Assembly (NCBI RefSeq): GCF_002860285.1
Contig: NZ_PGVF01000020.1
Coordinates: forward strand, 62,001-126,000
DNA length: 64,000 bases
Direction: 5' to 3'
Source of the DNA: Bacillus sp. M6-12
Lineage (GTDB): Bacteria > Bacillota > Bacilli > Bacillales > DSM-1321
Within the stretch, counting starts at the first letter, position 1. Every line of letters starts with the position of its first letter. The position numbers and the translations under genes are program-made. Positions 54,706 to 63,978 of the stretch are shown piece after piece. The notes under the pieces were generated by a model, which worked only from the letters and a program-made list of their open reading frames with translations, ran no database searches and had not been told where the DNA came from.

Positions 54706-54734
54706 AGCTCTGGCTTTATGCCAGGGCTTTTTTG
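54706..54734 (+). terminator. Intrinsic terminator after ndoA
   Basis: A 9-bp stem AGCTCTGGC/GCCAGGGCT (54706-54714 with 54720-54728, one T-G), 5-nt loop, T-run. Confidence 0.88.
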
Positions 54735-54794
54735 TTGTTTAGGAAAATGGGTGAAATTTCAGAGTAGCGGATGACGAAAGTAGTGTTTCTATCT

Positions 54795-55081
54795 ATAGCT
54801 CCAGCGCCCAGCCCAAAGTACGGGACAAGGAGGCTACGGCAAGCTAATACATCGCACGATACAAAGCGTCCGCTTTGTGAAGACGTGCTAGTACCGGCAT
54901 CGCCGCAGGATTCGGCGATGCCGGCCTCGAGTGTCGTACCCGAGTGCCGTTACAACCTTTTGTTGCGATCAAGTACCATCGCAACCTTGGTCATAAACCA
55001 ATCACTTCGGAAGGCAAAAAAGCGCCTTCCGTAAGCGTTTGTCTTATCCTTGTCAGGGCTAGCCGGGGCGCTTCCGTTTTT
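54795..55081. repeat. Interspersed GC-rich repeat, family A, long copy with nested hairpins
   Basis: It starts TAGCTCCAGCGCCCAGCCC and ends GGGGCGCTTCCGTTTTT. Inside are several perfect stems: ACAAAGCG/CGCTTTGT, CCGGCATCGCCG/CGGCGATGCCGG and GGAAGGC/GCCTTCC. It is about twice as long as the other copies, so the middle has expanded. It lies between ndoA and the sigma-B operon promoter. Confidence 0.75.
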
Positions 55082-55154
55082 GTTCTTGCCACTTTCTGAG
55101 AATAACGGAATGGATAAAAAATAAGGCTGATAATAAAGGAAAATCAATATCATT

Positions 55155-55184
55155 TGACGAAATTATGAACAAAACATTATAGTG
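55155..55184 (+). promoter_or_regulatory. Sigma-A promoter of the rsbR-sigB operon
   Basis: TTGACG (55155-55160), 18 bp, TATAGT (55179-55184). It is the best sigma-A match in the 300 bp before rsbR and gives a leader of about 190 nt. Confidence 0.6.
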
Positions 55185-55378
55185 AGAAAGTAGACATATG
55201 TAAATATATTAATTCATTTTTGCTGAATTTTTATCAGTTTTTATCTAATATTAAATTCATGCTCGAATTATTTATTAAAATAGCTGACTTAATATTGTGA
55301 TAGATAGCGTTGAATAAAGTATGGTTCTGAATAAGGTTGCATGAAGGCGAATTTTTGCCTAAAGAACGGGAGGAACTT

Positions 55379-56206
55379 ATGGATAAATTGGTTTATAACT
55401 ATATAAAGAAAAATCAGCCGGACATTCTTGCGAATTGGATGGAACGGATGAGAGAGAAAGCTGATGAAAGGCTGATAAAGCAAGTATCCGATCAAATGTT
55501 CACTCGGACCAGCAACGAGTTTATTGATATGATAGTAACTAACGTCGAACGAAACCACGAAGAGTTTATTTCTAAGCTGTCTGATTTCGCTGAAAAAGTG
55601 GTTCGCCTAGGCTGGCCGCTTACTTTTGTAAGTGAAGGGCTGCAGGAATTTAATAGGATTGTATTTGAGGGTATGAAAGATAAGGGTATTATCACTCCAG
55701 AAAATCAAATGGATATCGTTTATGATTTCGATAGATGGTCTACTCCTATGAGCAACGAAATTGTCCATATCTATTCTCAAACCTGGGAGCGTACAGTTTC
55801 CCTTCAAAAAATTGCCCTTCAAGAATTGTCAGCTCCATTAATTCCTGTATTGGAGAAAATCACGGTTATGCCTTTGGTTGGCACGATTGATACGGAAAGG
55901 GCGAAACAAATCATGGAAAACCTGCTAACGGGAGTAGTGAAGCACCGTTCAGAGGTTGTTTTGATAGATATTACCGGTGTTCCCGTTGTCGATACAATGG
56001 TAGCCCATCATATTATTCAGGCAGCGGAGGCAGTCCGGTTAGTCGGTGCAAAATGCATGCTTTGCGGTATTCGCCCGGAGATTGCCCAGACCATTGTAAA
56101 TCTGGGGATTAATCTAAATGAAATTATTACAAAAAATTCTTTAAAAAAAGGAATTGAAGCAGCACTCGAAATTACAAACCGCAAAATTGTGGAGGTAGAA
56201 GAATGA
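55379..56206 (+). CDS. rsbRA: Stressosome protein RsbR (RsbRA type)
   Basis: This 275-residue protein has an N-terminal non-haem globin sensor domain (about 1-145) and a C-terminal STAS domain with the conserved phosphorylation sites Thr172 (GTIDTERAK) and Thr206 ([11 protein letters not shown]), matching Thr171 and Thr205 of B. subtilis RsbRA. With RsbS it forms the stressosome that holds RsbT. CGGGAGG selects ATG 55379; the longer frame to 55337 has no ribosome binding site. It overlaps rsbS by four bases. Confidence 0.96.
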   Translation: MDKLVYNYIKKNQPDILANWMERMREKADERLIKQVSDQMFTRTSNEFIDMIVTNVERNHEEFISKLSDFAEKVVRLGWPLTFVSEGLQEFNRIVFEGMKDKGIITPENQMDIVYDFDRWSTPMSNEIVHIYSQTWERTVSLQKIALQELSAPLIPVLEKITVMPLVGTIDTERAKQIMENLLTGVVKHRSEVVLIDITGVPVVDTMVAHHIIQAAEAVRLVGAKCMLCGIRPEIAQTIVNLGINLNEIITKNSLKKGIEAALEITNRKIVEVEE

Positions 56207-56565
56207 ACGTGAGAATCCCGATTTTAAAACTTTATGATTGTTTGTTAGTGTCTATTCAGTGGGAGCTTGATGATGCCACAGCTCTTCAATTCCAGGAAGA
56301 TTTACTTCATAAAATTCATGAAACTAGTGCAAACGGTGTTGTCATCGATTTAACATCCATTGATTTTATTGATTCATTCATTGCGAAGGTTCTGGGTGAT
56401 GTCATCAGTATGTCTAAGTTAATGGGAGCGAAAGTTGTAATTACAGGTATCCAGCCTGCTGTGGCCATTACATTGATCGAGCTTGGAATTACGCTTGAGG
56501 ATGTCCTGACAGCACTAGATTTAGAAAAGGGCTTGGAGAAATTACAACAGGAATTGGGGGAATAA
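56203..56565 (+). CDS. rsbS: Stressosome antagonist RsbS
   Basis: This 120-residue STAS-domain protein is nearly identical to B. subtilis RsbS. The site phosphorylated by RsbT is Ser58 in [13 protein letters not shown]. Unphosphorylated RsbS holds RsbT in the stressosome. It is coupled to rsbR (ATGA overlap) and lies 4 bp before rsbT. Confidence 0.97.
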   Translation: MNVRIPILKLYDCLLVSIQWELDDATALQFQEDLLHKIHETSANGVVIDLTSIDFIDSFIAKVLGDVISMSKLMGAKVVITGIQPAVAITLIELGITLEDVLTALDLEKGLEKLQQELGE

Positions 56566-56569
56566 TTTT

Positions 56570-56971
56570 ATGGAATTCCAATCCTGTGTAAAAATCATTA
56601 ACGAATGGGACATTGTGGCAGCCCGCCAATTAGGCAGGAACGTCGCAAAAGAGCTTGGCTTTGGTTCGGTTGACCAAGCAAGAATTACCACTGCCATTAG
56701 CGAGCTGGCGAGAAACATATATTTATATGCCGGCCAGGGCAAGGTATGTATAGAAAAGGTATATGAAGGCAATAAAGCAGGGTTAAAAATTATTGCTACT
56801 GATGAAGGTCCCGGAATTCCGGATATCCGGAAGGTCATGGAAGACGGATATACCACTTCAGGAGGATTAGGAGCAGGCCTCCCTGGAGTAAAACGGCTGA
56901 TGGATGAATTTGATATTGATTCTGTACCCGGGAAAGGGACTGATATAAAAGCAACAAAATGGCTCCGTTAG
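56570..56971 (+). CDS. rsbT: Switch protein kinase RsbT
   Basis: This 133-residue GHKL-fold serine/threonine kinase has N-box-like SELARNIYLYA, DEGPGIPD (G1) and GGLGAGLPGVKRLMD (G2). It phosphorylates RsbS and RsbR under stress, is set free, and then activates the phosphatase RsbU by binding. GGGGG lies in the rsbS end. It is the third gene of the operon. Confidence 0.97.
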   Translation: MEFQSCVKIINEWDIVAARQLGRNVAKELGFGSVDQARITTAISELARNIYLYAGQGKVCIEKVYEGNKAGLKIIATDEGPGIPDIRKVMEDGYTTSGGLGAGLPGVKRLMDEFDIDSVPGKGTDIKATKWLR

Positions 56972-56983
56972 GAGGGATAGGCA

Positions 56984-57994
56984 ATGGATTTTCGAGAGAC
57001 CATGGAAGAAAAGTACCGTGAAGCTCTCTCCACATATTTAAGAAAACAGACGGAGAATGCGTTATATCAGGGGCAAAAGTTAAGCAGAAAAACAATTGAA
57101 TATAAAGTTTCACCGGAGGAAATAATCAGTCTCCATAAAAGCATTTTATTGGACATTTATCCAGAAACACCGGACATGGTGATCCATTCTCTAGATTTCT
57201 TATTAGAGGTAATGATAGGGTACGGAATCGCCTACCGGGAGCACCAAAGCTTGCGCCATAAACAGCAGGAGCTGAAATCAGAATTAGAAATAGCGACCAA
57301 TGTCCAGCATATGCTGCTTGATACAAAGGTTCCGAATTATGAAGGTATGGAAATCGGAGTTATCAGTGTCCCGGCAAGGCATATGAATGGAGACTACTAT
57401 CATTTTGTCCAAGACGAAAATGAGTGTATCGGTGTTGCTATTGCCGATGTGATTGGTAAGGGGATTCCAGCCGCGCTTTGCATGTCTATGATTAAGTATG
57501 CTATGGACAGCCTGCCGGAAAACCGCAATGCACCAAGCTATGTTCTCGAAAGCTTGAATCGTGTTGTAGAACAAAATGTGGATCCTAGTATGTTCATTAC
57601 AATGTTTTACGGACTTTATAATCCTCATAACCATGTTTTTTCTTATGCTTCTGCGGGGCATGAACCTGGTTTCTATTATGAAGCGGCTTCGGGGGAGTTC
57701 CGTGATTTAGATGCGAAAGGTTTGCTGCTGGGCGTCAGCAAGAAAACAAAATATCAGGCCTATGAGAAAAAAGTTGAACCGGGGGATATGATTATCCTTC
57801 TTTCGGACGGTGTTACAGAATGCAGGACGGACGATGGCTTTATAGAGAGAGATACGTTGATTCAGTATATTCAAAATAATATTCACTTAAAAGCTCAGGA
57901 AATAGTAAATAATATCTATAAGCAGCTCGAGAAGCTCCAGCATTTCCAATTGAGGGATGATTTTACACTGATTATTCTAAAGAGGGAAGTTTAG
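56984..57994 (+). CDS. rsbU: PP2C phosphatase RsbU
   Basis: This 336-residue protein has an N-terminal RsbT-binding helical domain (about 1-85), a linker helix (about 90-115) and a SpoIIE-type PP2C phosphatase domain with metal-binding Asp in MNGDYYHF and AIADVIGKGIPAA and LSDGVTECR. When bound by RsbT it dephosphorylates RsbV-P. Here it may share RsbV as substrate with the RsbY-like phosphatase at 25397. GGAGG precedes the ATG. Confidence 0.97.
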   Translation: MDFRETMEEKYREALSTYLRKQTENALYQGQKLSRKTIEYKVSPEEIISLHKSILLDIYPETPDMVIHSLDFLLEVMIGYGIAYREHQSLRHKQQELKSELEIATNVQHMLLDTKVPNYEGMEIGVISVPARHMNGDYYHFVQDENECIGVAIADVIGKGIPAALCMSMIKYAMDSLPENRNAPSYVLESLNRVVEQNVDPSMFITMFYGLYNPHNHVFSYASAGHEPGFYYEAASGEFRDLDAKGLLLGVSKKTKYQAYEKKVEPGDMIILLSDGVTECRTDDGFIERDTLIQYIQNNIHLKAQEIVNNIYKQLEKLQHFQLRDDFTLIILKREV

Positions 57995-58014
57995 TTCCAT
58001 GGAGCGGCGGGTAT
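57989..58014 (+). promoter_or_regulatory. Sigma-B autoregulatory promoter before rsbV
   Basis: GTTTAG (57989-57994), 14 bp, GGGTAT (58009-58014): one mismatch to consensus. It overlaps the rsbU stop codon and starts a message for rsbV-rsbW-sigB-rsbX, the position known in B. subtilis. Confidence 0.88.
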
Positions 58015-58052
58015 ATATTGAGAGCAATTAATTTATAAGGTGGGTCTCTTGA

Positions 58053-58385
58053 ATGAATATTAGTATTGATGTTAAAGATATAAATTCCCGAATTGAAGTA
58101 GCTGTCAAAGGGGAAATTGACGCGTATACCGCACCAAAACTGAGAGAAACGATTTTTCCTTTGTCTGAAAAGGAAAATGTGAATATGGTTATAGATTTAA
58201 AGGAAGTTGCCTACATGGACAGCACGGGGCTGGGTGTCTTTGTCGGTTTGTTTAAGAGTATACGCTCCCATGAGGGCGAGTTTCAGCTTGTCGGGTTATC
58301 CGAACGATTGCGCCGTCTATTTGATATTACCGGTTTGGCGGATATTATTGATATTAAAAGTGATACAGAGGGTGGGTTAGAATGA
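58053..58385 (+). CDS. rsbV: Anti-anti-sigma factor RsbV
   Basis: This 110-residue STAS protein carries the regulatory site Ser57 in YMDSTGLGVFVG. Unphosphorylated RsbV captures RsbW and frees sigma-B; RsbW phosphorylates it to switch off. AAGGTGG lies before the ATG. It overlaps rsbW by four bases. It is the meeting point of the RsbU and, by inference, the RsbY-like phosphatase inputs. Confidence 0.97.
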   Translation: MNISIDVKDINSRIEVAVKGEIDAYTAPKLRETIFPLSEKENVNMVIDLKEVAYMDSTGLGVFVGLFKSIRSHEGEFQLVGLSERLRRLFDITGLADIIDIKSDTEGGLE

Positions 58386-58855
58386 GTCAATATTACGATT
58401 ACATCGAAATGAAGATACCTGCAAAACCGGAGTTTATCGGGGTTATCCGTTTAACTCTCTCTGGAATCTCAAGCCGAATGGGCTTCTCATACGACGATAT
58501 TGAGGATTTGAAGATTGCAACGAGTGAAGCTTGTACAAATGCTGTCCAGCATGCATATAAGGATAATGAAAACGGCGAAGTGAAAATTGGCTTTGGATTA
58601 TATAAGGACCGCCTCGAGGTAATGGTGGCGGACAATGGACAAAGCTGTAACTTTGATGAGGTGCGCCAGGGTCTTGGACCTTATGGGAATGCCCAAAGTG
58701 TGGAATCTTTACGAGAGGGAGGCTTAGGCCTGTATTTGATTGAATCCCTTATGGATGAAGTAAAAATTCACCAGAATGAAGGGGTTACCCTATTCATGAC
58801 CAAGTTTCTAGAAGGAGAGCAGGTGGAGATGGATGCAGAAACAATCTCAACCTAA
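58382..58855 (+). CDS. rsbW: Anti-sigma-B factor and kinase RsbW
   Basis: This 157-residue GHKL serine kinase has the N-box TSEACTNAVQHAY, VMVADNGQSC (G1) and EGGLGLYLIESLMDEV (G2). It binds sigma-B or phosphorylates RsbV depending on ATP level and RsbV state. The end overlaps sigB by 23 bp. The AGGTGGAG inside it is the sigB ribosome binding site. Confidence 0.97.
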   Translation: MSQYYDYIEMKIPAKPEFIGVIRLTLSGISSRMGFSYDDIEDLKIATSEACTNAVQHAYKDNENGEVKIGFGLYKDRLEVMVADNGQSCNFDEVRQGLGPYGNAQSVESLREGGLGLYLIESLMDEVKIHQNEGVTLFMTKFLEGEQVEMDAETIST

Positions 58856-59624
58856 CCAGGCAGCAAGGGAAAAGGTTAATGATTGGATTAAAGCTTTCCA
58901 GGAGCATCAGGATGAGGAAGCCCAAAATCAATTGGTCCTTCACTATCAGAGTTTAGTGGAAACCATCTCAAGAAAATATTCCAAAGGAAAATCCTACCAT
59001 GAAGATATCATCCAAGTTGGGATGATTGGCCTTCTAGGGGCAATCCGCCGCTATGATGAATCATTCGGAAAAAGCTTTGAAGCTTTCGCGGTACCAACAA
59101 TCATTGGAGAAATCAAGCGTTTTCTGCGGGATAAAACATGGAGCGTTCATGTACCAAGACGAATTAAGGAGCTTGGTCCTAAAATAAAGACAACAGTGGA
59201 GGAACTTACCACTACGCTGCATCGTTCTCCAAAAATTGAAGAAATAGCCCAGCATCTTGAAGTGTCCGAGGAAGAAGTGCTGGAAGCAATGGAAATGGGC
59301 AAGAGCTATCAGGCTCTATCCGTTGACCACTCCATTGAAGCAGATTCTGACGGTGGAACTGTTACCCTTCTTGATATTTTCGGAAATGTGGATGAGGGCT
59401 TTGAAAGAGTAAACCAGCGCCTTGTTCTGGAAAAGGTACTCCATGTGTTAAGTGATCGGGAAAAGAAAATTATTCAGTTTACCTATTTGGAAAATCTCAG
59501 CCAGAAAGAAGCCGGTGAAAAACTTGGGATTTCTCAAATGCATGTTTCCCGACTTCAAAGACGGGCAATTAAAAAGCTCCAGGAAGCAATTAATGCTGAA
59601 AATAACTCGGAGTACATTCGATGA
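58833..59624 (+). CDS. sigB: RNA polymerase sigma factor SigB
   Basis: This 263-residue sigma-70 family factor directs the general stress response. Region 2 has HYQSLVETISRKYSKG, EDIIQVGMIGLLGAIRRYD and FEAFAVPTIIGEIKRFLRD; region 3 follows (WSVHVPRRIKELGP), and region 4 has the helix-turn-helix NLSQKEAGEKLGISQMHVSRLQR. It is overlapped by rsbW at the start and by rsbX (ATGA) at the end. Its expected promoters are found in this window ahead of rsbV and several other genes. Confidence 0.98.
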   Translation: MQKQSQPNQAAREKVNDWIKAFQEHQDEEAQNQLVLHYQSLVETISRKYSKGKSYHEDIIQVGMIGLLGAIRRYDESFGKSFEAFAVPTIIGEIKRFLRDKTWSVHVPRRIKELGPKIKTTVEELTTTLHRSPKIEEIAQHLEVSEEEVLEAMEMGKSYQALSVDHSIEADSDGGTVTLLDIFGNVDEGFERVNQRLVLEKVLHVLSDREKKIIQFTYLENLSQKEAGEKLGISQMHVSRLQRRAIKKLQEAINAENNSEYIR

Positions 59625-60226
59625 TAAAAGAAATATTGCGGAATGAAAGAATTGAGGTTATTGCTTCACAGACTTCCAAAGATGATATGCCCTATTGTGG
59701 TGATGGTTATTTCTTCGTTTCCACAGAAGAATATTTTCTTTGTATACTTGCAGACGGCTTAGGAAGCGGCCAGTATGCCTATGAGTCCTCCCACGCCGTT
59801 ACTGAAATAGTAAAGGAGCACCATTCTGAGTCGGTAGAAGTCCTGATGGAAATCTGCAATGGTGCATTAGTAAATAAACGCGGTGCGGCAGTCTCTATTT
59901 TAAAGGTTTATTTTGATACTAAGCAGTTTGTATACAGCTCGGTAGGTAATATTCGGTTCTTTCTCTATAATCCTGTTTCGGACAAGCTTGTCTATCCGCT
60001 GCCTGTTACAGGATATCTATCAGGAAGGGTGCAAAAATACCATACCCAAAGGTTTGATTATGAACCCCAAGCGAAATTTATCCTGCATTCCGATGGCTTG
60101 CAGCTTCAGGGGGCTAAATCTGCTCTTAAGTCTTATCGTTATCTGGAGCAAAATGCGCGTATGATAATGGAAAGAGATATGATGAAATCAGACGATACAA
60201 CATTAATCATAGGAGGCCTGCTATAA
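59621..60226 (+). CDS. rsbX: PP2C phosphatase RsbX (feedback regulator)
   Basis: This 201-residue small PP2C phosphatase, with ILADGLGSGQYAYESS (metal-binding Asp), GAAVSILKV and HSDGLQL, resets the stressosome by dephosphorylating RsbS and RsbR. It is coupled to sigB by ATGA overlap and is the last gene of the operon. A T-rich stretch follows but I see no clear hairpin. Confidence 0.95.
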   Translation: MIKEILRNERIEVIASQTSKDDMPYCGDGYFFVSTEEYFLCILADGLGSGQYAYESSHAVTEIVKEHHSESVEVLMEICNGALVNKRGAAVSILKVYFDTKQFVYSSVGNIRFFLYNPVSDKLVYPLPVTGYLSGRVQKYHTQRFDYEPQAKFILHSDGLQLQGAKSALKSYRYLEQNARMIMERDMMKSDDTTLIIGGLL

Positions 60227-60331
60227 GCACGGGCTCTTTTTTTTGCCTAAAATACAATTGTAATATGGATTCGATTCCTTCCTGCACTTTTGATAGACTA
60301 AGGAGAGGAAATAATAATCGTTTGGAGGAAA

Positions 60332-62512
60332 ATGGTAACCATGGCAGAGGAGCAGTTAAAGCTATTGATTCGAAAAATTTCATCTGAACTGAGCTTAAAG
60401 AGGGACCAGGTACAGAATGTTATTCAACTTTTACAAGACGGAAACACCGTTCCGTTCATAGCGCGTTATCGGAAAGAATTAACCGGCTCACTGGATGAAG
60501 TTCAAATTAGAGACATAATGGATCGCTGGAATTACCTTGAAAATCTGGAAAGCAGGAAAGAGGAAGTGCGCCGGCTTATTGGAGAACAAGGTAAATTAAC
60601 AGAAGAGCTGACAGCCCAGATACATAAAGCCGAGAAGCTCCAAATTCTTGAAGACATATACCGGCCATATAAGCAAAAAAGGAGAACAAAGGCTACGGTC
60701 GCTAAAGAGAAGGGTCTTGAACCTTTTTCTGAGTGGATTATGGCGTTTCCAGCCCATGGAAGCTTGGAGTCAGAAGCGGCTAAATATCTGTCAGAGGAAA
60801 AAGAATTACATACAATTGAAGACGTTATTGCAGGGGCAAAGGATATTATCGCCGAACAAATCTCAGATGACGCGGGTCTGAGACAGTGGATAAGGACTGA
60901 GGTATATAAAAACGGAAAAATTATTTCACAGGCAAAAAACGAAGAAAAGGACGAGAAAAAAGTTTTCGAAATGTATTTCGAGTACGAAGAGCCTGTTCAG
61001 AAAATCGTCCCTCACCGGATCCTTGCCCTTAATAGAGGAGAGAAGGAAGAAATTCTCCGTATTTCAATTATCCCTAACACAGAAAGTATTCTTTCCTACA
61101 TAGAACGCAAGGTAATAAAGCGCCCTCATTCTGTTGTTAGTGAGCTTGTGGGGCAGGCTGCAGAGGATGCTTTTAAGAGGCTTATTATGCCATCCATAGA
61201 GAGGGAAATAAGAAAAGAGCTAACAGAAAAAGCGGAAGATCGGGCAATCCATATTTTTTCTGAAAATCTTCGTAACTTGCTTCTTCAGCCGCCGTTAAAG
61301 GGGAAGGTCGTACTTGCGGTTGACCCTGCTTACCGTACAGGCTGCAAACTAGCTGTCGTGGATGATACCGGAAAAGTAATGGAGATAAGTGTTATTTATC
61401 CTCATCCCCCTGTATCCAAAAAGGAAGCAGCCAGGGATAAGATGGTTGAGCTGCTTCGAAAACATAAAGTTGAGGTTGTTGCCATTGGAAACGGAACGGC
61501 TTCAAGGGAGACGGAGCAATTTGTGACCGAAACTCTGAAAAATCTTGAAGAACAGATATTCTATCTCATTGTCAACGAAGCAGGTGCGAGCGTTTACTCT
61601 GCGTCTGATATAGCCAGAGAGGAATTTCCTAATCTCCAGGTCGAAGAACGGAGTGCTGTCTCAATCGGGAGGCGGCTTCAGGATCCACTTGCAGAACTGG
61701 TGAAAATTGATCCAAAGTCGGTAGGTGTAGGACAATATCAGCATGATGTATCTCAGAAGAAACTGTCAGAATCGCTTTCATTTGTAGTTGAAACAGCGGT
61801 TAACCAAGTGGGGGTAAATGTAAATACAGCTTCCTCATCCCTGCTTCAATACGTAGCAGGCCTTTCAAAGACGGTAGCCCAAAACATCGTAAAGAAACGC
61901 GAAGAAGAGGGGCGGTTTTCCAGCAGGAAACAACTGAAAGGAATCCCGAGACTAGGCTCCAAAACATACGAACAATGCATTGGGTTTCTTAGAATCAGCC
62001 AGGGCGAGGAACCTCTTGACCAAACTTCCATTCATCCGGAAAACTATGATAGAGCTAAGGCGCTGTTAAAAAGGGTCGGCCTAACCACAACAGATTTAGG
62101 AACAGAAGCAATGAAGGAAGCCCTCTCAAAGCTGCCGATCGGTGAAACTGCAGTTGAATTAGGGATCGGTGAAGTAACTTATAAAGATATAGTAGAAGCA
62201 TTGACACGGCCAGGAAGAGACCCCCGTGATGAATTAGCCAAGCCTCTCTTGAAGCAGGATATTTTAAAGCTTGAGGATTTAACGAGCGGAATGGAATTGC
62301 AGGGAACGGTACGAAATGTAGTTGATTTTGGCGCGTTTATTGATATTGGAGTTAAACAAGATGGCCTTGTTCATATTTCAAAGCTTAGCAGGAATTTCGT
62401 AAAGCATCCATTGGACGTAGTTTCAGTTGGGGATGTGGTCACTGTGTGGGTAGATCATGTAGACATGAAAAAACAAAGGGTTGCCCTCACCATGCTTTCA
62501 CCCCAATCATAG
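60332..62512 (+). CDS. tex: Tex-like RNA-binding transcription accessory protein
   Basis: This 726-residue protein has a helical N-terminus with NVIQLLQDGNTVPFIARYRKELTGSLDEVQIRDI, the YqgF/RuvX-like domain VVLAVDPAYRTGCKLAVVD (about 325-345), helix-hairpin-helix segments (VNTASSSLLQYVAGL, LKGIPRLGSKTYEQ), and a C-terminal S1 domain (GTVRNVVDFGAFIDIGVKQDGLVHIS). It is B. subtilis YdcI. It binds nucleic acids and affects transcription. ATG 60332 is close to GGAGG; ATG 60341 is an alternative. Confidence 0.95.
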   Translation: MVTMAEEQLKLLIRKISSELSLKRDQVQNVIQLLQDGNTVPFIARYRKELTGSLDEVQIRDIMDRWNYLENLESRKEEVRRLIGEQGKLTEELTAQIHKAEKLQILEDIYRPYKQKRRTKATVAKEKGLEPFSEWIMAFPAHGSLESEAAKYLSEEKELHTIEDVIAGAKDIIAEQISDDAGLRQWIRTEVYKNGKIISQAKNEEKDEKKVFEMYFEYEEPVQKIVPHRILALNRGEKEEILRISIIPNTESILSYIERKVIKRPHSVVSELVGQAAEDAFKRLIMPSIEREIRKELTEKAEDRAIHIFSENLRNLLLQPPLKGKVVLAVDPAYRTGCKLAVVDDTGKVMEISVIYPHPPVSKKEAARDKMVELLRKHKVEVVAIGNGTASRETEQFVTETLKNLEEQIFYLIVNEAGASVYSASDIAREEFPNLQVEERSAVSIGRRLQDPLAELVKIDPKSVGVGQYQHDVSQKKLSESLSFVVETAVNQVGVNVNTASSSLLQYVAGLSKTVAQNIVKKREEEGRFSSRKQLKGIPRLGSKTYEQCIGFLRISQGEEPLDQTSIHPENYDRAKALLKRVGLTTTDLGTEAMKEALSKLPIGETAVELGIGEVTYKDIVEALTRPGRDPRDELAKPLLKQDILKLEDLTSGMELQGTVRNVVDFGAFIDIGVKQDGLVHISKLSRNFVKHPLDVVSVGDVVTVWVDHVDMKKQRVALTMLSPQS

Positions 62513-62516
62513 GCTG

Positions 62517-62552
62517 AAAAACCTTGCTCTGAAGGTGGGGAGCAGGGTTTTT
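62517..62552 (+). terminator. Intrinsic terminator after tex
   Basis: AAAAACCTTGCTC (62517-62529) pairs with GAGCAGGGTTTTT (62540-62552, one T-G); the last T's are the tail. Confidence 0.85.
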
Positions 62553-62755
62553 CGTGTGATAATTACATTCTTTTTTGATAAAAAAACCAGCATTGGTTAA
62601 GAAGTCTGATTTGGTGCCGGTCCTTGTCATAATAAGCCCTCATCATTTGGTTCTGAAACCATGTCGGCATGTTAAAAACCCCCATAGAGGATGTATTGGT
62701 TTAATAAGTCTATGTTATAATAGGTTGTCATGTTCCAGTGAGGGGGGCGCATTTA

Positions 62756-63226
62756 ATGGAAAATCATCAATTGCAGCAGCTTACTGAAGAAATATCAATT
62801 AAATACTTCAAGCGCCTTTTTCGGCATCATGCTATTTTTAATCCGCGCCTCCGTTCTACAGGAGGGAGATACCTGCTTAGTTCCCATAATATAGAGATAA
62901 ATAAAAAATATTATGATGAACTGGGGATGGACGAGTTAGTCGGCATTATTAAACATGAGCTATGCCACTACCACCTCCATCTTGAGAATAAGGGTTATAA
63001 ACACAGAGACCACGATTTCAAAGAATTGATGAAACAAGTAGGTGCTCCAAGATTCTGTAATACGCTCACTTCATTTAAAGCCAGAAAACCTCGAGCGGTA
63101 TGGGTTTACCAGTGTTCATCTTGCGGCCAGCAATTTACAAGGAAAAGAAGGATCAATACAGCCAAGTATGTATGCGGCAGATGTAAGGGGAAACTTGTCC
63201 TTTTGGATCGATTGACACCTAATTAA
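62756..63226 (+). CDS. ydcK: SprT-like zinc metalloprotein YdcK
   Basis: This 156-residue protein has the metallopeptidase motif HELCHYHLH (HExxH type) and a C-terminal zinc ribbon CSSCGQQF...CGRCKGKL, as in SprT proteins. SprT relatives cut DNA-protein crosslinks in eukaryotes (SPRTN); the bacterial role is unclear. GGGGGG seven bases before ATG 62756 sets the start over the upstream GTG 62738. It lies between tex and the tRNA cluster as in B. subtilis. Confidence 0.93.
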   Translation: MENHQLQQLTEEISIKYFKRLFRHHAIFNPRLRSTGGRYLLSSHNIEINKKYYDELGMDELVGIIKHELCHYHLHLENKGYKHRDHDFKELMKQVGAPRFCNTLTSFKARKPRAVWVYQCSSCGQQFTRKRRINTAKYVCGRCKGKLVLLDRLTPN

Positions 63227-63291
63227 TCTTGTGTTAATCTCTAAAAGCACCTCAAATACCATGAAAAGTTTCCGTGATTTTAAAAAACATG

Positions 63292-63320
63292 TTGACTTTG
63301 GGTGAGATGCTATATATAAT
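63292..63320 (+). promoter_or_regulatory. Strong sigma-A promoter of the tRNA cluster
   Basis: TTGACT (63292-63297), 17 bp, TATAAT (63315-63320), 49 bp before the first tRNA. Confidence 0.88.
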
Positions 63321-63368
63321 CTAAAGAGTCTATGAGAGATATTCTTGATTAGATTCACTTGAAATTAT

Positions 63369-63443
63369 TCCGCAGTAGCTCAGTGGTAGAGCATTCGGCT
63401 GTTAACCGAACGGTCGTAGGTTCGAGTCCTACCTGCGGAGCCA
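63369..63443 (+). tRNA. tRNA-Asn (GTT)
   Basis: Acceptor stem TCCGCAG/CTGCGGA, anticodon GTT at 63401-63403, encoded CCA end. First gene of the cluster. Confidence 0.97.
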
Positions 63444-63447
63444 TTTT

Positions 63448-63538
63448 GGGGAAGTACTCAAGAGGCTGAAGAGGCGCCCCTGCTAAGGGTGTAGGTCGGG
63501 TAACCGGCGCGAGGGTTCAAATCCCTCCTTCTCCGCCA
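63448..63538 (+). tRNA. tRNA-Ser (GCT)
   Basis: Acceptor GGGGAAG/CTTCTCC (one G-T), anticodon GCT at 63482-63484, long variable arm (GTCGGGTAACCGGC), CCA encoded. Confidence 0.97.
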
Positions 63539-63562
63539 TATTTTGATAGCAGTTGTATGTTA

Positions 63563-63637
63563 GGCCCCTTGGTCAAGCGGTTAAGACACCGCCCTTTCAC
63601 GGCGGTAACACGGGTTCGAATCCCGTAGGGGTCACCA
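63563..63637 (+). tRNA. tRNA-Glu (TTC)
   Basis: Acceptor GGCCCCT/AGGGGTC, anticodon TTC at 63596-63598, CCA encoded. Confidence 0.97.
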
Positions 63638-63659
63638 TTTTATTTTTTCTTATTTTTCT

Positions 63660-63735
63660 GGTCCCGTGGTGTAGCGGTTAACATGCCTGCCTGTCACGCA
63701 GGAGATCGCGGGTTCGATTCCCGTCGGGACCGCCA
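63660..63735 (+). tRNA. tRNA-Asp (GTC)
   Basis: Acceptor GGTCCCG/CGGGACC, anticodon GTC at 63693-63695, CCA encoded. Confidence 0.97.
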
Positions 63736-63809
63736 TTATTTTTTTTGTGAATTACCTTGCTTTTATATAGAAAGCATGCTAATATGTATTTCTGTTCATG
63801 AAATATCAA

Positions 63810-63884
63810 TGGGCTATAGCCAAGCGGTAAGGCAACGGACTTTGACTCCGTCATGCGTTGGTTCGAATCCAGCTAGCCCAGCCA
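63810..63884 (+). tRNA. tRNA-Gln (TTG)
   Basis: Acceptor TGGGCTA/TAGCCCA, anticodon TTG at 63842-63844, CCA encoded. Confidence 0.97.
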
Positions 63885-63887
63885 TAC

Positions 63888-63963
63888 GAGCCATTAGCTC
63901 AGTCGGTAGAGCATCTGACTTTTAATCAGAGGGTCGAAGGTTCGAGTCCTTCATGGCTCACCA
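63888..63963 (+). tRNA. tRNA-Lys (TTT)
   Basis: Acceptor GAGCCAT/ATGGCTC, anticodon TTT at 63921-63923, CCA encoded. Confidence 0.97.
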
Positions 63964-63978
63964 TTAAATATTATCTAT

